DNA of 64,000 nucleotides from Zasmidium citrigriseum. Taxonomy: Eukaryota > Ascomycota > Dothideomycetes > Mycosphaerellales > Mycosphaerellaceae. Position numbers and translations under genes: made by a program. The stretch lies in assembly GCA_002786025.1 (NCBI GenBank), contig NHNW01000009.1, positions 6,376 to 70,375 on the forward strand. The letters run 5' to 3'. The notes under the pieces are model-generated. The model saw nothing but the letters and a program-made list of their open reading frames with translations. It was not told the DNA's origin and ran no database searches. Positions 10,997 through 21,771 of this stretch are shown piece after piece. The stretch's first letter is position 1. Every line of letters begins with the position of its first letter.

Positions 10997-12949
10997 TTTG
11001 GCTGTTGTGGTTGGTTGGTGGTGGTTGTAGTGGTTGTTGATGAGGTTGTTGGTTGATGATCCTGTGAACGGCGGAGGACTTGGGTTGTTTTATATCTTGT
11101 TCGTCGTTCAGAATTGCTCCTCGTTCTGCTCAACGGCCGAGGCAGTATCATCCAGATGTTACATTTCCTTGCGGTGGAGGAGGTTGGCCAGCATCTCCTA
11201 GTGCATACTCAAACGCACACCGAACCCCACGGGGTTGCTCGAAGCTATACAAACGCACGCCGAATGGCGGCAAGTTAAACCTTGGTGGTTGCCAAGGTGA
11301 GGACAGTTCGTAGCTTGACCGTTCTTCAAACGTCTCGGCATGCTTCTTGGAAGGCAGAGCATGATCTCATCGATCAAGATGCTGTTTGTATCGACATCCG
11401 GCCATCGCAACAGTAATGAAATCAGCTCATTCTGATCTGTAGAGGGCGAGAGAATGGTCAATGCCAAGCTGTGTGATGGGCATGGTGAAGTGTCTCTCCT
11501 GCGTCCTCGCACGTGTGTGTTTCCTTCGGCTCGTTCGATGATCTTTTGCTGCACCCCTGCCCTTCACCTACGTCCATTCGTCGGAGAGCACGTTCTGCCT
11601 GTAGCTCGGCTCGGCCAGACGACCTATGGCGTTCGAGCAGTCCGTCGATGAATTACTTGAAGAGGTAGTTGATGCAAGCAAGCGCCGACCATCTTGGTTC
11701 GAACAGAGGCGGGGAGATGCAAGGTGCATCTGCAAATCACGCAACCCGTCGGTCTCGTTATTTCCTAGAGGATCATTCTTGTGAAAAGCCGGGTGGTCGT
11801 CCAAGGCGCTGACATATCCATGCTATGTCGGAAAAGGTGACCGAGCATGACGATCGTGCAACTTCAACCCCAGAGGAGTAACTTCCTTAGGCTTAAGCTT
11901 ATACACTATTTTGTTGTAGTTAAGCTCTAAGTTGAAGCCATCTTTCAGGAACGCTTCTTTTGTGTCTGGGGAAGTGAGGTCGGGAGGCGCCGAGGCATGG
12001 AAGCCACAATCTATTCTTTTCATCTTGTGCCGTCTTCACGGCATTGTCTCTGTCGCTCAGGGAGTCGCTGGGATTTCTGTTGCGCGCGGAATTACCGGGA
12101 AAGATTTGTGGTGTTCCAAGATGTGGTGGAGGCCGCATGTAGCTGTGTGAGGACGCCTTCCCACAGTCTTTGGGCCTCGGAAGGACCATTCGGTCTCCTA
12201 GTGCTGCTGTCCTAGTTACAGTTCAGCCTAGCAAAATGCGACCCTCACCTGTGACCTCAGTGGAGAGGTTTTGCAAAACAGCTATAGTTCGTGCTGAGTG
12301 CATTGAGCGGGGTGGATTAGTCTGTGAGACTATGCACGAGGAGCTTTTCAGTCCACTCCCAGCCAAGTCGGAAGTCATGGAAGCTTTGTTCCTTCCCGAA
12401 CAAGACGGAAACCAATGTCGTGCAGCTAACGGGGACGACTGCCTCGGTGGCGAATATGTGTGCGATCGCAAGAACGGAGAGGTGTCGAAAGTGGTGCAAG
12501 GATGACTTACCATCCGGTCACCGTCGGTCCTGTGGTGACTTGACGCATCTCAGAACTCCGAGGACTCGTCTTCGAGGCAGTCTTGTCAAAAACTGACAGT
12601 TGTCTTGCTGGTCCTACGACTGAGCACTTTCGAAATGCGATCCTCATAGACTGCTGGCCAGTCGTCCTTTCCCTCATCGTATGTCGACGTACAACATGAT
12701 CCCAGCCCTCTCTCGCAGATTGGCTGCAAACGGCGACTCCACTCTTGCTCAAGAGACCATCAAGAGGAGTGGTTCTGTAAGCTCCATGACGGAGTCTTGA
12801 AATCTCGTCGAAGGTTCACGGCATAGGTGTGCCCTTCCGACAAGATGGCCCAGAAACAGGCGGCGGTATGTTCTGAGGATAGATTGTTACGAGCGGTGCT
12901 TCATCCCCAGGCGCCTTCGTTTGCACATGCTGTGCTTGTGTAGAGGGCA
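10997..12949. other. Gene-poor stretch
   Basis: Nearly 2 kb without a supported gene. A 66-codon minus-strand frame at 11823-12023 looks somewhat protein-like (LNYNKIVYKLKPKEVTPLG) but has no partner exons or family, and may be a gene remnant. No RNA gene or repeat is visible. CA and TG are frequent, so this stretch is not RIP-affected. Confidence 0.4.
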
Positions 12950-13532
12950 TTAGCGTCCTGTCTTCTTTCGTGTTGTATATCTCACGACCTTTGGGACTTC
13001 GACAGGAGGCTCTGGTTCACTGTACTCCATCATGGCGATCTCCTCGCTCGTCATGGCTTCCTCGCCGACGTCTGGCGGGTCTTCGTCAACGCGAAGCGAG
13101 CCCTCGCGAAGAGCATGTTCGAGTTCTGGAAGCGTGAGGGCGTGATTCGACCCGTCACTAGAATCTTGTTAAAAGTGAGTACTGAGACGAGGAAGTCCGC
13201 TTTCCTTACATGTTCACGGTCTGTGGTCCGTAGATGTATCCGTTACATTCCACGAACTCCACGCCTGGATCGCTTCTCACTTTTTCAAGATTTTCCGGGG
13301 TCAGAATACCTGCGTAACAAACCTTGTCCGGCCCGTAGACAGTCAAGAGATCGCAGTTTTCGTCTGTTAAGATTTCTTTGCCGACGAATTCTTTGTGTTG
13401 CGTGATCGGGTGGCCGCGCTTGAGGTAGACTATGTAGCTATTGGGAACTCGGTCGCGTGCGTCGGCGAGATGCAAAGGTGCGAGCTGGGAGGAGTGTGTT
13501 TCTTTCTGGTTGATTGGGTCTGAGGAAGTCAT
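12950..13532 (-). CDS. Small I9-like (subtilisin-propeptide-type) proteinase inhibitor
   Basis: Exon 1 (13532-13210) and exon 2 (13157-12950) join in phase across a 53-nt intron (GTAAGG to TTCTAG) to give 176 aa. Residues about 28-105 follow the inhibitor I9/propeptide pattern: VPNSYIVYLKRGHP at the start, then CYAGILTPENLEKVRSDPGV and EFVECNGYIY. This is the fold that chaperones and inhibits subtilisin-like proteases, and it also occurs alone (yeast Pbi2/IB2, Pleurotus POIA1). No protease domain follows. Instead there is an acidic linker and a basic end (RYTTRKKTGR). No signal peptide, so it is probably cytosolic or vacuolar-targeted. Ignoring the intron would give a 108-aa product ending at 13206. 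Confidence 0.7.
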
Positions 13533-13936
13533 GTTGGAGTGAGACTGAGGGAGGAGTAAGGGATGATGGATGATGGGTGAATTCGTTAATTGATTGCTTG
13601 CTCATCGAGCGGGAAGTCGTCGGATGATGAGAGAGAAGGGCGACATCTTGAAGTGATGATATGTATCGTTTTTCCTGATGAAGCGGCACAGCAAGGTGCC
13701 ACTCGCGTCAGAGTGCTTTTGACGCTGTTGCTGCCCATAGCGGCTTCTTAATGGTTTCTCATGGGCAGACAGCATTGAGACTTCGGCGCGAAAGATTCCC
13801 ACGTATGAAAGATTGTGATGCCGTAGAATAGTAGACGGCTCGTCGGAACCAGGCTTCGCAGATGGAATGATGTCGTTGTCGATGGACTGGATGAGGGTGT
13901 TTCTGCAAGCCAATGGAGGAAGAAAGGAGAACGGAG
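13533..13936. other. Divergent promoter region
   Basis: About 400 bases between the 5' ends of the I9-like gene (minus) and the Whi2-like gene (plus). It presumably contains both promoters. No motif I can defend. Confidence 0.4.
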
Positions 13937-15899
13937 ATGAGTCCGGCTCGTCTTGGCAACATCGAAGCGCCGACCCGACAACGCTCCAACCGCAACCCAA
14001 CCTCACCTGCCCTGTTTACTGTGATTCCACCCGCGCCTGCCCACTCCACCGCCGTCGACACCGCTCCCGGCAAGCGCTCCGCCCCGCCTGATACGCCCAC
14101 CACCGCCGCGCATGCTGCCCGTGTGACAGCGCCGCACCCCCTTTCACCCTCCCGCTCACCGCCAGCGCGTCCAAAGTGGATTCCCCGGCCGACGACGCTT
14201 CTATCCACTCCACCCCCTCCCTCCGCGGGCACGCCGCCCCGAAGATCGACGTCGACTCGCACTTCCATCTCGACTCGCACACTCAGAGAGACTCGAGCGC
14301 GCGCCAGGAGGAGCCGTCCTCAGCCACGGCCGAGTCGCCGCCCTCCTTCCACTCCCACAGCTTTCCCTCCCACTACTTCCCCGCTCCCTCGCCCGCCGAC
14401 CCCTACAAGGTCCTCGTCACCGGCTCCTGCGCCAGCGAATCGCTCACCGCCTTCGCGCCGTCTGGTCCTGCTCCGCCATTCGAGGAGGTTGAAGCGTCAG
14501 CCGCTGCGCCAAGTGTTGTTGCTGAGACCAAGGCTGCGCTTCCACGCGACACCAAGGACGGTCAGTCAAGCAAGGATCTCGACGACGGAGAACCACCACC
14601 CCCGTACAGCGAAGGATCCAGTCCCATCGAAGGCTTCACATACGTCATGGCAGCGGCAGGAGGTGCGGCGAGCATCATCACTCAGGTCCAGCAGGGTGGC
14701 CCGGCTCCCATCAACACTGCGCTTGGAGGAGGTCAGAATCAGCACAATTGGAAACGTGGAAGAGGGAAGCTGACTCGACACAGGCTCGGATGAGAACATT
14801 ACGCTCGAACTACGGTTTGTCCCAGGCCAATCATTCCTTCTAAACAAGTCTAATTACCATTCCCAGCGGCACTCGATTCACCCTCTCACGAGATGAGCTT
14901 TTGACACTTCCCGAATTCGTCCTGCTTTCGCTCTTCCCGAATGGACTTCTCCCAGACGGCCACATGAACAGCTATCACGATGGCGACGTCTACCCAGTTG
15001 ACGTAAGAACCACCCAAAATCCAAAGCCTCGCGCTCTCACGCAGGCGAAGCCCCCTGTCAATGCACAAGACGTTCAAATCATCCTCGCAAATCCTGATGT
15101 ATATTTATCTGACGAGATCTATCAATCACAGTACGACCCCATGTCCCTGCAATACATGTTGGAGTTCTTCCGACATGTCGCGCAGACCATCCCGCAATCT
15201 TCAGAAGAGCAGTCCGGTCCACAAGGCGATCCAATGGCACCGAACACCATGCCCATCGAGCCAATGCCTGGTAACGCACGCGATATGCTTCAAGATCGAG
15301 CTGGTATCATTGTCTTGCGAGAAGATCTCGACTTTTACGCCATTCCGCCACGCAAAGACATTGAGCAGATGGAGATGATTAACATCAAGCGAGCTGCGAG
15401 CCGAGCTCTGTTGAAGCAAGACGGCATCTTCTCTGGTCTGCGGAAAAGTGAAGAGCCTGGCACCACGGAGCAGCACTTGATTGAGATGCTGACCGCTGGG
15501 TAACCATTTACCCGCTCATCCTGTTGTTAATCCCTTGCTGACACTTGCAGCGGCTTCAATCACGAAGATGCCTGGGGCCATCGCGCGGCTGAGCCACAAA
15601 AGGCTGTTATATGTTCCATCGCTTTGGCACGCCTGCGTACCGATATCAAAGGCGACACTGCCGGCTCAGCAAACGCTGTTGGCATGGCTCAGAAACTACT
15701 GTTGTTCTGGAGGAAGCCAGCGAGAAGGTGTTGGTGGGAAGGCGTCGAATTGGATAATGTGGAGGGCGTTGAAGGGAACTTGAAGGTGTGGATACGCCGA
15801 GTGTGGACGTTGGAGATGGTGAGTGCATATTCCTTTCCACATATGCCATGTTCTCTGAGTGCTAATTTCGAATCACAGAGCGTCATTGGATTGCGTTAG
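13937..15899 (+). CDS. Whi2-like BTB/POZ phosphatase activator
   Basis: Well-supported exons are up to 14731, 14784-14814, 14867-15499, 15551-15818 and 15879-15899, all with phase-compatible GT-AG introns of about 50-60 nt. The core around GTRFTLSRDELLTLPEFVLL and GHMNSYHDGD is the KCTD/BTB-like fold of fungal growth-regulation proteins related to yeast Whi2. Whi2 works with the phosphatase Psr1 in stress signalling and TORC1 restraint. The conserved C-terminal part includes EPQKAVICSIALARLR and FWRKPARRCWWE. The N-terminal region is Ser/Pro-rich. The 5' end is unresolved: coding-like sequence changes from frame 2 to frame 1 near 14120-14130, and no ATG exists in frame 1 upstream. The start at 13937 is provisional. 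Confidence 0.78.
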
Positions 15900-16467
15900 G
15901 ATCGATCGCCGAGCATCGACTCCACGCTTCTTGATTCCGAGCAACGATGAAGATATATACATACCACGGAAAAACAGCACGCTGCGCCCGGAAACGGTTT
16001 CATCATTTTGGCGCGGCGATACCCCAAAGACAGTTCTGATACCACCTCTGACATGGCAGCGGGACATTCAATGCAGTGTGTACGTTTGAGGATTGTTGAT
16101 ACTGCATGGCGCAAGATGGAGAGTGCGGGTTTGACTTTTGTACGTTATGGAACCTACAGTGCTACTATTATTGCGACTGAGAGGCGGAAAGATTGAAAAG
16201 GAATTAGATGTATTGTGTACTGATCACTCGATCCATTTGAGTCAGCACCCTTGAGTGCGTTCTTCGGCCGCGATTTCTATGTCTAATCATTTGCGCTGGC
16301 CTTCTCTGCGCCGTGCGAATGCTCTGGCCTGTCTCCTTTTAGCACTCTCCCGTTGAGTATTGCTCCCATCCTGAACGCCTTTGCTAAAGAATCACAGACT
16401 CGCTAAATCCATCGCTAGAATCAAAGACTTTCCACACAACAACATGTCCTCTTCAGCTGTTTTCGAT
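15900..16467. other. Convergent 3' intergenic region
   Basis: About 570 bases between the tail-to-tail Whi2-like and DUF1275 genes. It is presumably 3' UTRs. Nothing else recognised. Confidence 0.4.
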
Positions 16468-17681
16468 TTAGTCGCCCCAAAGAATCTTCGAAACAGGCGT
16501 GACAGTCCCCTCGACCTTCGCGCCCCCATCCTCCAGCGTCCGTCTTCTCTCGACCAAGCCCCGATTCCCCAAGAAGCTCAGGAATATGACCCCTTTCGTC
16601 GCCGCCGTGATGACCAACACCGCCGTCGGACTCCTGTACCGCAGAATACTGGCGCCGATGAAACAGCCTGCGAGCATGGCGCAGTAAAAGAGCAGGCGTC
16701 GATTCCGTTTTGGGTTCTTCAGAGACAGGATATGTCGATCCGTGCAAAGCTGGATTAACGCGCCAGTGATCATCGTCGTATTCAACTCCGGCATCGAGAC
16801 ATTGAGTGCGTTGGCGATTTGGCCTGCTGCTGCGAAGCTAAGCAGAGAGAGGATTGCCAGTGCGCCGGGGCCGGTGGGCGTCCGATCCGCCCAATACCTG
16901 ATCCCCGCCGCCGCCAATATAAGCAACGCCTGGAAAAGATTACTAACCAGCAACCAGATTCTTCTCCGCTGGCGACTGACGTGTCCGATATGTCCGAAGA
17001 ACACCGCGCCGAGGATGAAGACGCTTATGGAGACTCCGACGTTTTGCTCGAAACCGGGGGCTATGGCCGGGAGACGGAAGGCGTAGAGGGCCAGGAAGAG
17101 TGTGTTGCCTGTTTGTTTTGAGGCGAAGACGCGGTAGGTTGTGAAGGTCATTGCGTCGAGGATTCCGGTTGCTAGGGTCATTAGGCTGGAGGGGGGGTTA
17201 GCTTGTGGGTTTGGGGGTGGAATGGGAGGGGAGGGGAGGGGAGGGGACTTACAGCAGTTGGGATTCGAGAATGCTGTCGCCGGCGACTTCTTGGAGGAAG
17301 TAGGTTTGCCAGGCGCGAGAGCTGGGGAAGGTGGAGGGATGGAGGGGGTTGAAGAAGCGGCGGGGTGGAGGTGATGGTTCGTCGGACTGGAGAGATCTCG
17401 TTAGAGTGTGTTGGTCTTGAAGACGGGATGATGCATACTTCTGAGGAATCGTTTGTCGACTCCGGGCCCAAGTCGTTCAATTTATCTTCCGATCCGTTCG
17501 ACGTCGAACTAGTCCTCCTCTCCTTCTCATGGACTCTAGCATGCTTCTTGCGCTCAGTGCCATCGGGCTTGAATTCTTTCTCCAGAGCAGCAGCCAGTTG
17601 CGGTGCTGTGACAGCTCTCGTCGGTATCGAAGGTCGATCCGGAGACGAAGGTATCGTTAACATCTGCTGGGGCGACGACAT
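16468..17681 (-). CDS. DUF1275/YoaK-type multi-pass membrane protein
   Basis: Exons 17681-17439, 17386-17253 and 17185-16468 join in phase to give 364 aa. The first exon encodes a polar, Ser/Lys-rich cytosolic head of about 81 residues. Exons 2 and 3 encode the DUF1275 region, which starts with a W-Q-T-Y-F-L segment, contains the family-typical GILDAMTFTTYRVFASKQTGN, and continues with about six hydrophobic helices. DUF1275 proteins are integral membrane proteins of unknown transport role, widespread in bacteria and fungi. Intron 2 contains a striking C-rich tract on the coding strand. Confidence 0.85.
17224..17247 (+). repeat. G-run tract with G-quadruplex potential (inside intron)
   Basis: The plus strand carries five consecutive runs of three to four G separated by single A, within intron 2 (17252-17186) of the minus-strand DUF1275 gene. 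Four or more closely spaced G-runs satisfy the usual G-quadruplex pattern. In the transcript this is a C-rich pyrimidine tract downstream of the GTAAGT donor. Confidence 0.7.
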
Positions 17682-20317
17682 GATATTGACCGGTCCATGC
17701 ACAAGACAAAGCCAAAAATGATTGAAATATCTCGAAGTTGGGTTCGTAAACTCCGTAAGCGAAGAATAAGTCGTTGGTCCCTGGGAATCCCAACAGTCTG
17801 GTCTCCGGCTTCGATGATGTATCCTCGATCCAAACGAGTGAGATTCGGAACCAGGTGAAGGAAGAGGGATTAGGTGATGTTCAGAAGGATTCAATATGAC
17901 GAAAGCACAGCCTTCTTCAGGGTTATCAAGATCTGAGTCGAGAACGCCCAATGTAATCTGAAGGATCCAGGAACAGGAAAGGGGAAAAAGCAATGGCTTT
18001 AAAAGCGTAGATACACCTACTTTTGGGCTCCAGTGCCCATCAATGCTTTGCTTTGAGGTATTTGGTGTCGCCGCCGGTTTCTTGGCTCCGTGGATGGAAG
18101 ATAAGGACGGACCCTCATGTGTATGCGTCGCTCCAACTTTGTCTTGCAAGCTTGGAGGTCAGTGAAACAAAGCATCCACACGTTCTCCTGTCCACATCAG
18201 CTTTATCAGATGGTCCCACATTCCGGGCGTGGGATCGACCTATGGCTTGAGAGAAGTCGACGGCGTGGTGTGTGTGTGTTGCGTGGACGGACGGGGAGCG
18301 GTGGCAGGTGGGAGGGAGGAAGTGGAGCTGGGGGATGATGAGAGCCAAGAAGGTTGCTGCTGCAGGTCCGCGTTGGTGGCTCTTGCGCTTTCACAAGATG
18401 TGATCGGCCGCGGGCCGGAAGATCGCCCGTTGCCACCGTTGCTCGAGTGAATCCCGGTTTGTGGACAGGGATGGGACGTTTCGTGGTGGACTTCTTCTTA
18501 ACACCATCCACTGCTTTGCTGATGATGATGTGGCCATCTTCGCTCCTTGGCTGCAGAGCGATCAATATCGGACTGATCTTTGATGTGCTTCTCCTTCTGC
18601 TTCTTTCTTTTCGATGACGCTTATCTCCAGCCCTGCCCAGAAATCTCCTTGGCAAGACCACCGTCATCCGTTACTCAAAAGCCAACGATAAGCCATTTCG
18701 AATAACACAAATTGCAGGGCCCAGACTGCTCCTATTTCTCCGGATTCCGAAAGCCTACGTGGGAAGTGAGCACGATTGCACACCGTTCAAAGCATCGCAC
18801 CCCGAAAACGCGCAAGCGCCAAGTCCTCCCAGGGCAGTGGACGATGGGGCTTGCTATATGGATGTCTTCTCGGGACAAGACGAAGGGTTGCACGGTGATG
18901 GAGCGAGCTATTCAACAGGCCGGCAAGGTGTGAATTGATCATGGGGTTGGTCGTTGAGATTCGTGGTACTCTACTGGAATATGCTCTCATGGTAGCGTTT
19001 TACACTGTCTTTCGCCATTGAGGGGATATAACCTTTCGGAACTGCACCAGCCGAGAGAACATGGGGATGGAGACGACTCCGAGGAAGTTCAATTGGTATC
19101 CTCACCTGCTTCTTGGCGAAAGACCGTGGCCTTTGCTATCGACGTTGAAATGCATCTTACGAAGACAGCCAAGACCGCAGTCCCACCGAGGAGCCCAAAC
19201 AATCTAACAACTTCAGTCTTGACGCCCGACGTCCTCCACTGCCGATGACTCCGCTCTCGACACAGCCACAGCGGTATGCAGTCGATCATGGTGTCCGCGC
19301 GCCCGCGGTGGAGAGCTGTTGTTTATCCTAACATCACTTGCTTCGCCCAGCCAGTCCGTCGTTGTGAATGCACGTGCTACTGATGCACATCCACTTTGGA
19401 GGAGACAAGTCCGCTGAATCAAGAAGGAGACAAGCTGTTTGCCAAGCGCACATGCTGACGATCGATTCGCTCTCCGATGAGATGTTTCTCATTGAGCGAC
19501 TTGCCGGGGAGAGGTCTCCACTGTCGACAGCATAGCTAGGTCGCAGGATACGTATGCCAACGGGGTTAAGACTTCGTTGCCATGGCTGTGAAGAAAGTCG
19601 CTCATGAAAAGATATGGCAGGTAGATTTCAACTGCCGGAAAGCGTCGAAATCCTAGCGATGCTCACGCTTGTTCACGCAAGCTTATGGCTCCTTCAGACC
19701 AGGATCCTTTCGATGTCTTGCAGGAGCCGGCCGTGAAAGACTTCATCCGTGATCGACAATGCCAGGGAATCCAGCTTCGGAAAGAGAATCCACATTGATG
19801 TCCACATAGAAGCATATGCAAAGACAAGTCGTTATGCTTGACATTGAGTCACACGTTCTTGTGATCTGATAACGGAGAAATGTAAAGTCCAACCGATGGT
19901 GGAGACGTGAGGTCGTTCGGGTTTCACATGCACATGCAGGGGAGCTTCCATGTCACCATTGCTTTATGCTCAGTCGTCATGTGCAACCACAATGGCTGGA
20001 CATCCCACGTTGGCCACGTCAGATGTGAAAGCATGTGATAGTGAGGACTCAATGGATCAGACCTTCCGACCTTGGCTCTTCTCTCCATTATCTCATTTGG
20101 TTTCTCGGACCAACAATTCCTCACTCATACGACGTCCACACGTGAAAGACTGAGCTCCAGCGGCTGCCTGCATCTTCAACAAACGCTGTACTGCACGACC
20201 GACCTTTCCAGAGCTCTTGCCGTCTGCAGCAAGCCGCGGGAGAAGTCTGGGACAAACGAGCTGCAACGGATGTAAACAGCAAGAGAACTTTAGTCCCAAC
20301 AATCAAACAAACAATTC
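17682..20317. other. Gene-poor stretch, 2.6 kb
   Basis: No supported protein-coding gene. Frames up to about 320 codons on the minus strand (17181-18149) are continuations of the DUF1275 5' region with no domain of their own. CA and TG are normal here, so it is not RIP-affected. The tRNA at the right edge is the only clear feature nearby. Confidence 0.4.
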
Positions 20318-20405
20318 GTCACCGTGGCGCAATCGGTAGCGCATTGGAGTCCGGTGGAAAGATCCTCCCATCCAAAGGTTGCACGTTCGAGCCGTGCCGG
20401 TGACG
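20318..20405 (+). tRNA. tRNA-Arg (anticodon CCG) with short intron
   Basis: A full cloverleaf can be drawn. The acceptor stem is GTCACCG (20318-20324) with CGGTGAC (20398-20404) and discriminator G20405. The D stem is GCGC/GCGC around AATCGGTA. The anticodon stem is TTGGA (20344-20348) with TCCAA (20371-20375). The T arm is GCACG-TTCGAGC-CGTGC. The anticodon loop reads GTCCGG then A, giving anticodon CCG at 20351-20353, once a 15-nt intron (20355-20369) in the canonical position 37/38 is removed. Internal A and B boxes are present. Confidence 0.92.
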
Positions 20406-20420
20406 ACAATTCGATTGATC

Positions 20421-20427
20421 TTTTTTT
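20421..20427 (+). terminator. RNA polymerase III terminator (T7)
   Basis: A run of seven T residues sixteen bases after the tRNA discriminator base, as expected for Pol III termination. Confidence 0.85.
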
Positions 20428-20536
20428 GTCATTTCGTTTTGTAGGAATCTCGTAGTTTGTCGTGAAGCCAGTAGGAGTCTCACAGCTTTTGCTCAGGTCT
20501 GGAAATCCTTCTCTTCAGCTCTCACACCGCCCCATT

Positions 20537-21385
20537 CTAATCCTCAACCTCGTCCTCTTCCTCCCTCGGCACTTCCATCGACGGCGGAGCTCCCTTCCAA
20601 CCACTCCTCCTCGCAACGGTCGAAACCGGAAACCCACCCGGCTGCGTCAAAAGCTGATGTCTCTCCTGCCTAACATCAAAAGCCAACATCCTCAAACTAC
20701 TCTCCGAGTCCTCCGCCCCATCACACCCCGTATCAAGTCTCTGCTCCGCACCCAGCACCTCTTTCACAGCTTTCACGAAATCCTCCCTCTCCAGCTCCTC
20801 AGGCCCATTAACCCTCCCAATCCGAAACGTCACACCTCCTTTCTTCTCTTTCAGTCGTCGTAAAGGTCGGAGGATTTTGGCCTTCTCATCCCACCGTCCC
20901 GTCCCCGTCGAATCGCACCAACTAACAACCACAACCCTCAACTTCCCCGCTTTGCTCAACACCTCACACGCCCTCGCCGCGCGTCGTTCAATCTCCGCAC
21001 AAAAACTCTCGACCCCGAAAGACGGATAACTCTGCAACAGCAACACATCAATGAAGAACACCACCTCCACTTTCCGTATATGCGACAGGCTCGGACTGGA
21101 CTCCCACCTTCGTAACTCGGGATCGACGCGGAAGAAGTTGAAGGCGTGGCTGAAGACCAGCTTCCAGGTTGCGAGCGTGTAGAAGTAGTCGAGGATTTCG
21201 GCGGTTAGGAGGGGGTGGATGTTTAGGAGGGAGGAGGTTGGTGGGCGGTGCGAGACGGAGGTTATTCCGACTGAGGGGAGGGGGTGCGAGACGTTTTCGG
21301 GGGGGAGGAGGTGCGTGTAGATTTGTTGGCGGAGTTCGAGGGGGAGGCGGAGGAGCGGTGGGGTTGTCTTGCGAGGTGATGCCAT
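20537..21385 (-). CDS. F-box-like / small fungal LRR-less protein
   Basis: About 282 aa from the ATG at 21385 (an in-frame ATG-less extension reaches 21421). The N-terminus PPLLRLPLELRQQIYTHLLP is the short F-box-like (2EXR-type) motif common in expanded fungal families, followed by SLLNIHPLLTAEILDYFY, the usual second conserved block. The C-terminal half is charged and ends in a Glu/Asp-rich tail. Such proteins are presumed substrate adaptors, but function is not established. Start chosen as the first ATG before the conserved motif. Confidence 0.65.
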   Translation of the reverse strand: MASPRKTTPPLLRLPLELRQQIYTHLLPPENVSHPLPSVGITSVSHRPPTSSLLNIHPLLTAEILDYFYTLATWKLVFSHAFNFFRVDPELRRWESSPSLSHIRKVEVVFFIDVLLLQSYPSFGVESFCAEIERRAARACEVLSKAGKLRVVVVSWCDSTGTGRWDEKAKILRPLRRLKEKKGGVTFRIGRVNGPEELEREDFVKAVKEVLGAEQRLDTGCDGAEDSESSLRMLAFDVRQERHQLLTQPGGFPVSTVARRSGWKGAPPSMEVPREEEDEVED

Positions 21386-21771
21386 TGTAAGGGAGCAATG
21401 GCTGGGTGAGTAGGCGAGCAATGGTATCGATTGAAGGATTGACTACGAACGTGAAAAAGGGAGTCTGCAACATGAACTTGCCAATGTAATACCAAAGCTA
21501 CGAGGAAGTAGCGACCTTCTCGGGACATAAACAAAGCCCCGGAGCATGTGACACAAGTGAATGACGATGGAAGCTGGGAGCTCGGGCCAACACCCCACGC
21601 GCCGAACCTAAAAACGCGTCTTCCCGACCTCAGCGCGTCTCAATCGCCGATTTCAACCGCCCAAACCACAAACATTGTTCGCATTGCCATTGTTCACCAA
21701 CGACGCGATGATTGCTACGACTGCCATGACATTGATACGGCCGACGCGATAGAATTCTTCCTTTGCACAGC
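21386..21771. promoter_or_regulatory. Divergent promoter (F-box-like gene / SLD3)
   Basis: A 386-base spacer between divergent start codons. It presumably holds both promoters. No specific element identified. Confidence 0.4.

Noticed and set aside
11823..12023. 66-codon protein-like minus-strand frame
   Set aside because: No family, no partner exon and no conserved context; kept only as a possible gene remnant.
13913..14773. Long Arg/Pro/Ser-rich plus-strand frame over the Whi2-like exon
   Set aside because: Its second half is an out-of-frame reading of the coding exon; GC-rich DNA produces such frames. Only its first part may contribute to the true N-terminus.
17181..18149. 322-codon minus-strand frame
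   Set aside because: Only the part from 17681 to 17439 is exon 1 of the DUF1275 gene; the rest lies upstream of the ATG or crosses the intron into the wrong frame.
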